11,523 nucleotides of DNA from contig JAAZMK010000161.1 in NCBI GenBank assembly GCA_012798865.1, positions 1-11,523 of the forward strand, read 5' to 3'. The stretch's first letter is position 1. Every line of letters starts with the position of its first letter. Source of the DNA: Clostridiaceae bacterium (GTDB lineage Bacteria; Bacillota; Clostridia; Saccharofermentanales; DTU023). The notes beneath the pieces are model-generated. The model ran no database searches. It was not told where the DNA came from and saw only the letters and a list, made by a program, of their open reading frames with translations. Made by a program: the position numbers and the translations under genes. This document shows positions 1-4,608 of the stretch, one piece after another.

Positions 1-623
1 ATTTCCTTGATCATGTCTGAGAAGACACTGTCGTAATCGTAGACTGAAATGGTTCCAGTGCCTATGTTGTAATAGTAAGCTTGCAGGTTCAAATCACCTG
101 CCTCGACTCTCTTGCGTACAAACTCATACGTCATAAGGTTGTCAAGTTGCTGAACGGCATTCAGCTTCTCGAGCATGATGATTTTGTCTTCTTCTTTCAT
201 GTCAGGGTATCGATAATCAATGTAGTCCGATATCGTGATGCTTTGGGAAATCCATTCTGCTGTGTAAGGCAGTTTTTCTTTATATTTCTCGAGGTTTCTG
301 ATGGCTGCGCAGCCGCCACAATTCGAGTGTCCGCAAACGATTAAGTTTTCAACGCCGAGAACGATAACGGCGTACTCGATGGCAGAGACGACGGAAGGGT
401 GAGTATCAGGCTCCTCTTCTCTCGGTACGATATTTGCGACGTTTCTAATCTGAAAAATCTCTCCCGCATGAGCTTGGAACAGTGTTTCGGCATCGACCCT
501 GGAATCCGAGCAAGCGATAAAAAGTGTATGAGGATGTTGCTGTTCCTTTATCGTCGCGTAGAAGTCTTTATTAAATTCATATTCCATCTCTTTGAACTCT
601 TCGATCCTTCTCTTTAGGTCCAT
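1..623 (-). CDS. Beta-class carbonic anhydrase, 3' end outside window
   Basis: This gene would catalyse reversible hydration of CO2 to bicarbonate with a zinc cofactor in the cytoplasm. About 207 residues are visible from ATG 623-621. The zinc-site signature CSDSR lies at residues 38-42 (Cys38, Asp40, Arg42), and HSNCGGC at 99-105 supplies His99 and Cys102. This is the Cys/His/Cys set plus the Asp-Arg dyad typical of beta-carbonic anhydrases. RNVAN at 60-64 and a SAIEYA helix at 80-85 are also family-typical. The start is set by AGGGAGG (635-629), 5 nt upstream. Beta-CAs are usually about 180-230 residues, so little is probably missing. It is divergent from the DUF1847 gene and not part of the STAND/RM transcription unit. 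It is most likely a core-metabolism flank of the island. The family call is firm; the physiological role is inferred. Confidence 0.93.
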   Translation of the reverse strand, partial: MDLKRRIEEFKEMEYEFNKDFYATIKEQQHPHTLFIACSDSRVDAETLFQAHAGEIFQIRNVANIVPREEEPDTHPSVVSAIEYAVIVLGVENLIVCGHSNCGGCAAIRNLEKYKEKLPYTAEWISQSITISDYIDYRYPDMKEEDKIIMLEKLNAVQQLDNLMTYEFVRKRVEAGDLNLQAYYYNIGTGTISVYDYDSVFSDMIKE

Positions 624-628
624 ATGTT

Positions 629-635
629 CCTCCCT
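629..635 (-). promoter_or_regulatory. Ribosome binding site of the carbonic anhydrase gene
   Basis: On the minus strand this reads AGGGAGG, 5 nt before the ATG at 623-621. It fixes the start of the carbonic anhydrase gene. Confidence 0.75.
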
Positions 636-650
636 GATGATCGGTATAAT

Positions 651-672
651 TTAGTATTTTAGGTTAGTATTT
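651..672. repeat. Short direct repeat TTAGTATTT
   Basis: TTAGTATTT occurs at 651-659 and again at 664-672, a 13-nt period. It lies 28-49 nt upstream of the carbonic anhydrase start, where a promoter or regulator site would be expected. It could be a binding site for a regulator, or chance in AT-rich DNA. Confidence 0.35.
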
Positions 673-679
673 GATGCAT

Positions 680-745
680 ACTCTTGAATATCGTCTTGCA
701 AGATGTAAGCGCTATTAATTCATCTAATGTGCCATATTCAAGAGT
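680..745. repeat. Perfect 12-bp inverted repeat with nested palindromes
   Basis: ACTCTTGAATAT (680-691) is exactly complementary to ATATTCAAGAGT (734-745). The intervening 42 nt contain the palindrome TCTTGCAAGA (694-703) and a 5-bp inner stem AGATG (701-705)/CATCT (721-725). There is no U-tract after either arm, so it does not look like an intrinsic terminator. It may be an operator, a structured 5' RNA or a small mobile-element relic; function is unknown. Confidence 0.5.
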
Positions 746-816
746 CGTAAAATGTGCGAATAGCGTGCTGCCATGCCGGTTCTACCTCGCCGTTCTCGCA
801 AAAAAAGTGGACGAAG

Positions 817-939
817 CAAGGTCGTAAACCTGTCTAAATTTTACACTACAAGCGTTTATATTGAAAGTTACGATCCTTGATTGTCGCTTCATCCGGTATT
901 GAGGCATGATTTAACGAATCAAACAGCGACATCATCAAG
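817..939. repeat. Overlapping, mutually exclusive inverted repeats
   Basis: CAAGGTCGTAA (817-827) pairs with TTACGATCCTTG (868-879) with one bulged base. CTTGATTGTCGCT (876-888) pairs with AGCGACATCATCAAG (925-939) with a 2-nt bulge. The two hairpins share bases 876-879, so an RNA could not form both completely. Inside the second loop is a small stem TGATT (907-911)/AATCA (917-921). The arrangement resembles alternative RNA folds upstream of the DUF1847 gene, but no terminator or known riboswitch core is visible. Confidence 0.4.
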
Positions 940-980
940 TCTTGAGTATGGATTGGGAATGATCAAAAACCGTTAGACAC

Positions 981-1010
981 GAGACAAAAGCAACTATCAC
1001 GGTATATTAT
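981..1010 (+). promoter_or_regulatory. Weak candidate promoter for the DUF1847 gene
   Basis: GAGACA (981-986) resembles a -35 box. It is followed after 16 nt by TATATT (1003-1008), or after 18 nt by TATTAT (1005-1010). Transcription would then begin around 1015, just before the Shine-Dalgarno site. The match to consensus is partial; this is the best candidate I see, not a firm call. Confidence 0.3.
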
Positions 1011-1034
1011 TTATGTAAGTGTACAGTAGCGGGT

Positions 1035-1040
1035 GAGGTG
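1035..1040 (+). promoter_or_regulatory. Ribosome binding site deciding the DUF1847 start
   Basis: GAGGTG (1035-1040) matches the 16S anti-Shine-Dalgarno well and sits 7 nt before the in-frame TTG at 1048. The alternative GTG start at 1033 would overlap this site and has no good Shine-Dalgarno of its own. The TTG start is therefore preferred. Confidence 0.5.
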
Positions 1041-1047
1041 TTCTGAA

Positions 1048-1677
1048 TTGAAGAGAAATAGTGCGGATTGCATCAGTTGCAAAGTGTATAAGTGTAAAAA
1101 AGGCGAGAAAGATCACTTGCCTTCATTCTGCCCGATGAATGATGGCTCAATCTATGAAGAGGCGGCATTGTTGCTTGAGAAACATAGAGAGTTTTTTGTG
1201 AATTGTTCCGTCATCGAGAAAAAAGGATATGGTGTTTGGCCTAGGGCGAGAGAGATCATCGAATTTATCAAAGCGATGAATTTCAAAAGAATAGGCTTGG
1301 CTTTTTGCAGCGGATTTCAGAGAGAAGCCAAGATGCTTTCCGAAATCTTTAAAGAACATGGGATCGAGCTAATCGGCGTTATGTGTAAAACAGGCGGAAC
1401 CGATAAGTCAGTTGCGGGAATTCCTGAAGAATGCAAGCTCAAACCCGGTCATTTTGAAGCTCACTGCAATCCGATTGCACAGGCATTGGTGTTAAACAAA
1501 GAAGAAACGGAATTTAACATCATCTTGGGTCTTTGTGTTGGTCATGACTCTCTATTCATGAAGTATTCGGAAGCCTTATGTACAACCTTGGTTACAAAGG
1601 ACAGGGTGACAGGACATAATCCTGTTGCAGCCTTATATTTGAAAGATTCGTATATGAAATCAAAGTTGGGGCTGTAA
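1048..1677 (+). CDS. DUF1847 family Cys-rich putative metal-binding protein
   Basis: A protein of about 210 residues matching my recollection of the DUF1847 family, whose function is unknown. From TTG 1048 the N-terminus has a Cys cluster: C8, C11, C16 and C28 in an FCPM motif. Cys recur at 87, 113, 129, 140 and 163. Family-typical strings are GYGVWPRAREIIEF, the IGLAFC strand, GIPEEC, HCNPI and GLCVGHDSLF(M)KYS. The many conserved Cys suggest binding of a metal or Fe-S cluster; no catalytic activity can be assigned. An alternative GTG start at 1033 would add five residues (MRCSE) but lacks a good Shine-Dalgarno. The gene ends 69 nt before the first STAND-TPR gene and may share its transcript. 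A decayed copy of its 3' end lies between the two STAND genes, so this gene's end was caught in the local duplication. Confidence 0.85.
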   Translation: MKRNSADCISCKVYKCKKGEKDHLPSFCPMNDGSIYEEAALLLEKHREFFVNCSVIEKKGYGVWPRAREIIEFIKAMNFKRIGLAFCSGFQREAKMLSEIFKEHGIELIGVMCKTGGTDKSVAGIPEECKLKPGHFEAHCNPIAQALVLNKEETEFNIILGLCVGHDSLFMKYSEALCTTLVTKDRVTGHNPVAALYLKDSYMKSKLGL

Positions 1678-1697
1678 ATGTTAAAGTAGTCTCATGC

Positions 1698-1732
1698 GAA
1701 TACTTCGTGATTTGTATTCATTAACTTTTTTT
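1698..1732 (+). promoter_or_regulatory. Hairpin and T-tract in the leader of STAND-TPR gene 1
   Basis: GAATAC (1698-1703) can pair with GTATTC (1714-1719), a 6-bp stem with a 10-nt loop. Five nt later comes a run of T (1725-1732 apart from one C side), just ahead of the CGGGGGT Shine-Dalgarno (1733-1739). The stem is AT-rich and short, so it is at best a weak terminator or attenuator between the DUF1847 and STAND genes. Confidence 0.3.
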
Positions 1733-1746
1733 CGGGGGTACCATCG

Positions 1747-4353
1747 ATGAAAGTAACAGGGAAATCACCAACACCGAAAGCTAGTCGTTACTTTACGGAT
1801 AGAAAGCAACCTCTAGAAATTTTTTGGGAAAAATACAACATCTATCAGCAACGTATGGAAAAAGACGCTCCCAATATTAGCGTGTTGATGTATTACGGAA
1901 TGGAAGGTATAGGAAAAAGTGCCTTAATCGCAGAAATTATTTCAGAGATGAAGGAGAAACTGACTAACCCCCAATTTGTGTACTATGACTTCAATATTAA
2001 ACAGGATAAGAGAGGTGTATTGGAGAGAATCCGGAATATTCTCGTCAATGATTATGAGTACTCTTTCCCTCTTTTTGATTTAGCTTTATACAATTATGCA
2101 CAGAAAATCGGCGAGGATGTTACATCTTCAGACATTCAGCCTTTTTTAGGCGGGAGCAAACTATTATCGACTATGCTGGATCTGGCAGGAAAGATTCCTG
2201 CTGCGGGTGTTGTGACCACGTTAACGAAATATGCAGATTTGGGATTTTCTATAATTAATGAATTGCTGGGTAAGCATAAGCGCGAATTGATAGAAATCGA
2301 GCTAAAAGATCCCACCGCATTATACGCCTACCTGCCATCTCTATTCGCACAGGATTTGGCAGAAAACTTGGAGCATAACCGGCAACCGTTGGTCATTTTT
2401 CTCGATACGTATGAAAAACTTGTCAATGAAATGTTGCCTGTAGGTGAGCCGCTGAACAATGATGAATGGATTCGCGGAGACCGTGGTCTGATACCCAATA
2501 TTCCTAATGTGCTTTGGGTCATCGCCGGAAGAGAGAAACTGAAGTGGGAAGCTTTCGATTCATCTTGGAGTAAGACACTTGAACAACATCTTTTAGGTTC
2601 GCTTACACAAAATGACAGCACACAGCTTATGCGGTCAGCGGGCATAACCGATCCGGATTTACTTGAAGGCTTATATCAATTGACCGGGGGCACGCCAGTA
2701 TATTTGGACCTTTGTGTGGATCGTTATGATCACTTAAAACAAAAAAGGATAAGCTTTGAATTAGAGACGTTCGGGCAAAACGAACATGCCTTAATTGAGC
2801 GTTTTGTCCGCTTTATGGATATGTCAAAAAAGTATATTGTTCACGTTTTATCCCTGCTTGAAATATGGAATGATGAAATGATGTATATGATCGGTCCGAA
2901 CGTTATACCGGATTTTTCACGGACGACCTATGAGGAAGTCAAAGAATATTCGTTTATCTCTGAATATGAAGGACTATACGTCATGCATCAGACGGTGCGA
3001 AAAGTTCTGTCGGACAGCTGCCCGATGACAACAGCTGACAGAACATTTGAAAAAGCCGTACAGTTCTGCAAAGAAAAGTTGACAGATAAAAACTTACGGG
3101 ATGATATGTTTGAGCAGTATCTTCTTTGGTTTGTGCGTTTTAAGATGAAAGTCATTAAACAGAGCGACGTGATCACCTTTTTCGAAGATGAGCTTTTAGA
3201 ACATTTCGTTCAATTACTAGATATAGGTAAGATTGAAACAGCGGAAAAACTATTAAACCTTATATTCTCTGCCATAGAAAAACAGTCGGAAGCATATGCG
3301 TATCTCATGCTCAGAATGTCAGATGTAAAGAAATCAGCGGGTGACTTTGAACAGTCCTTGAAATATGCCATGAGAAGCAAGAACCTTTACGCTGATTTGA
3401 AAGGGACAGAGCATTTAGCCTATCTAAATGCTCTAAAGCACTACGGGGTTGCATTATTCAATACAGGGAACGATAAACGTTCATCAGAGATTTTTAATCA
3501 TTTGTTGAAGAAACGAGCAGAAATCCAAGGGGAGAACCACCCTGATACTATTGGAGCCATGCATCATGTGGCAAATAGTCTTTCTGCTTTAGGTAAGAAT
3601 GAAGAGGTTCTGAAGATTAGGGAAGAAGTTCTATCTAAGCGCATGGAAATATTGGGAGAGGATCACCCCGACACAGTATCCGCCATGCATCATTTGGCAA
3701 GTAGTCTTTCTGCTTTAGGTAAGAATGAAGAGGCGCTGACAATTAATTATGAATTAGTATCGAAGCGCAAAGAGATGTTGGGGGAGGATCACCCTGACAC
3801 CATATCGGCAAAGCGTTATTTGGCGTTTAGTCTCTCTGGACTGGGGAAATATGAAGAGGCAAAAGAATTATTCGAAGAAGTTCTATCTTCGAGTAGAGAG
3901 ATTTTTGGCGTGAATCACCCCGATACTCTAGGTGCCATGCAACATATGGCCAACAGTCTCTTTTTGTTGGGCGAATACGAGGAGACTCTAAAAATCAGAG
4001 AAGAAATTTTATCTAAGCGTAAAGAGTTTTTTGGGGATAATCACCCCGATACGCTTGCTACAATGCAGCATATTGCCAACAATCTCTTTTTGTTGGGTAA
4101 ATACGAAGAAGCTCTTAATATTCACGCAAACGTTTTGTCTAAGCGTAAAAAAATACTGGGAGAGAATCACCCCGATACTATATCCGCAAAACGTTATTTG
4201 GCATTCAGTCTAGCGGCTTTATGCAGAGAAGAAGAGGCAAAAGATTTACTCGAAGAAGACTTCTCGAGAAGCAGAGAAGTATTGGGAGAGAATCACCCTG
4301 ACACGATAAAAGCAAAAGAACTGGTGGAGATGGTAACAGAACTAAGAAGTTAA
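1747..4353 (+). CDS. STAND-type NTPase with C-terminal TPR array, copy 1
   Basis: An 868-residue protein of the NACHT/NB-ARC-like STAND class: an ATP switch joined to a repeat sensor. Walker A is GMEGIGKS (51-58) and Walker B LVIFLD (215-220) with the following TYE. A sensor-1-like WVIAGR lies at 257-262, and GGTPVYLD at 314-321 corresponds to the GxP element. A winged-helix-like part spans about 345-425, and a helical linker runs to about 590. Seven HPDT motifs at exact 42-residue spacing (595, 637, 679, 721, 763, 805, 847) mark six full kinesin-light-chain-like TPRs plus a terminal half. No signal peptide or membrane segment is visible. Only about 45 residues precede Walker A, so the usual STAND effector domain (nuclease, TIR, protease) is absent. 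Start ATG 1747 follows GGGGG at 1734-1738. STAND-TPR proteins include phage sensors (Avs) and regulators; a defence role is inferred from the neighbouring type I RM operon. Confidence 0.88.
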   Translation: MKVTGKSPTPKASRYFTDRKQPLEIFWEKYNIYQQRMEKDAPNISVLMYYGMEGIGKSALIAEIISEMKEKLTNPQFVYYDFNIKQDKRGVLERIRNILVNDYEYSFPLFDLALYNYAQKIGEDVTSSDIQPFLGGSKLLSTMLDLAGKIPAAGVVTTLTKYADLGFSIINELLGKHKRELIEIELKDPTALYAYLPSLFAQDLAENLEHNRQPLVIFLDTYEKLVNEMLPVGEPLNNDEWIRGDRGLIPNIPNVLWVIAGREKLKWEAFDSSWSKTLEQHLLGSLTQNDSTQLMRSAGITDPDLLEGLYQLTGGTPVYLDLCVDRYDHLKQKRISFELETFGQNEHALIERFVRFMDMSKKYIVHVLSLLEIWNDEMMYMIGPNVIPDFSRTTYEEVKEYSFISEYEGLYVMHQTVRKVLSDSCPMTTADRTFEKAVQFCKEKLTDKNLRDDMFEQYLLWFVRFKMKVIKQSDVITFFEDELLEHFVQLLDIGKIETAEKLLNLIFSAIEKQSEAYAYLMLRMSDVKKSAGDFEQSLKYAMRSKNLYADLKGTEHLAYLNALKHYGVALFNTGNDKRSSEIFNHLLKKRAEIQGENHPDTIGAMHHVANSLSALGKNEEVLKIREEVLSKRMEILGEDHPDTVSAMHHLASSLSALGKNEEALTINYELVSKRKEMLGEDHPDTISAKRYLAFSLSGLGKYEEAKELFEEVLSSSREIFGVNHPDTLGAMQHMANSLFLLGEYEETLKIREEILSKRKEFFGDNHPDTLATMQHIANNLFLLGKYEEALNIHANVLSKRKKILGENHPDTISAKRYLAFSLAALCREEEAKDLLEEDFSRSREVLGENHPDTIKAKELVEMVTELRS
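3529..4350 (+). repeat. 42-residue TPR coding repeats of copy 1
   Basis: In-frame repeats of 126 nt begin at 3529, 3655, 3781, 3907, 4033 and 4159, with a half repeat at 4285. Each starts with G(E/D)(N/D)HPDT. Repeats 3 and 6 share a distinctive AKRYLAFSL segment, whereas 1, 2, 4 and 5 carry M(H/Q)H. The array is therefore two triads, 3529-3906 and 3907-4284. Confidence 0.85.
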
Positions 4354-4365
4354 ATGCTGATAGGA

Positions 4366-4524
4366 TATCACGGTTCTTTGCGTCGGTCATGACTCTCTAT
4401 GCATGAAGTATTCTGAAGCCCTATATAAAAAACCCTAGTGACAAAGGATGGGATGAAGGGACACATTTCCGTAGCGGCTTTGTATTTGAAAGATTCCTAT
4501 ATAAAATCAAGGTTGGGGCTGTAA
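4366..4524 (+). pseudogene. 3' remnant of a second DUF1847 gene
   Basis: This segment aligns with 1521-1677 of the intact DUF1847 gene. It reads GHDSLCMKYSEALYK, then breaks at an A-run near 4425-4432 with a net 2-nt gain against the parent and meets a stop in the original frame. In the shifted frame the match resumes as VTKDGMKGHISVAALYLK and ends in KSRLGL with TAA at 4522-4524. The first three quarters of the gene are missing and there is no start, so it is a dead fragment carried by the tandem duplication. Many differences from the parent suggest the duplication is not recent. Confidence 0.85.
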
Positions 4525-4540
4525 ATGATAAAGCAGTCTC

Positions 4541-4571
4541 ATGCGATTGCGTTGCGCATTGCGATTCGCAT
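4541..4571 (+). promoter_or_regulatory. Inverted repeat in the leader of STAND-TPR gene 2
   Basis: ATGCGA (4541-4546) pairs with TCGCAT (4566-4571). An inner TGCG/CGCA stem lies between them, in the same place as the hairpin before copy 1 but with different bases. It ends 17 nt before the Shine-Dalgarno. There is no strong T-tract. It may be a leader structure; function is not shown. Confidence 0.3.
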
Positions 4572-4588
4572 TCATAAATCATTTTATC

Positions 4589-4604
4589 GGGAGGGTCATC
4601 AATG
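4589..4604 (+). promoter_or_regulatory. Strong RBS and ATG out of frame with STAND-TPR gene 2
   Basis: GGGAGGG (4589-4595) stands 6 nt before ATG 4602-4604, an ideal spacing, and this ATG aligns with the start of copy 1. However, the frame from 4602 encodes only 19 residues before TGA at 4659. The STAND frame is reached only from TTG 4609, 13 nt after the Shine-Dalgarno. A single extra base near 4628-4630 relative to copy 1 explains the shift. Confidence 0.75.
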
Positions 4605-4608
4605 AAAA

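Larger units (their letters stand above)
624..1047. other. Divergent intergenic region, no gene seen
   Basis: About 420 bp separate the carbonic anhydrase start from the DUF1847 start. I find no coding frame with a plausible start, Shine-Dalgarno and recognisable protein. The stretch holds a direct repeat TTAGTATTT (651-659 and 664-672) and several inverted repeats (listed separately). It also has a weak promoter-like pair just before the DUF1847 gene. It must contain promoters for both divergent genes, but none has a strong match to the sigma-A consensus. Confidence 0.6.

Noticed and set aside
80..105. tRNA T-arm-like string (GCAGGTTCAAATCACCTGC)
   Set aside because: It lies within the carbonic anhydrase coding sequence, and no acceptor, D or anticodon stems surround it.
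81..617. Plus-strand open frames at 81-344 and 399-617
   Set aside because: They are antisense to the carbonic anhydrase, which carries its full zinc-site motifs on the minus strand.
645..650. Perfect TATAAT on the plus strand
   Set aside because: No acceptable -35 element lies 16-18 nt upstream (it would fall in the carbonic anhydrase start), and no gene follows closely.
3529..4350. Regular 126-nt repeats considered as a CRISPR or satellite array
   Set aside because: The period equals 42 codons in frame, with no unique spacers between identical repeats; these are TPR coding units.
4354..4392. Tiny ORF starting at ATG overlapping the TAAATG end of STAND copy 1
   Set aside because: It has only 12 codons and runs into the DUF1847 remnant. 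The TAAATG context also follows the DUF1847 and second STAND stops without a useful ORF.
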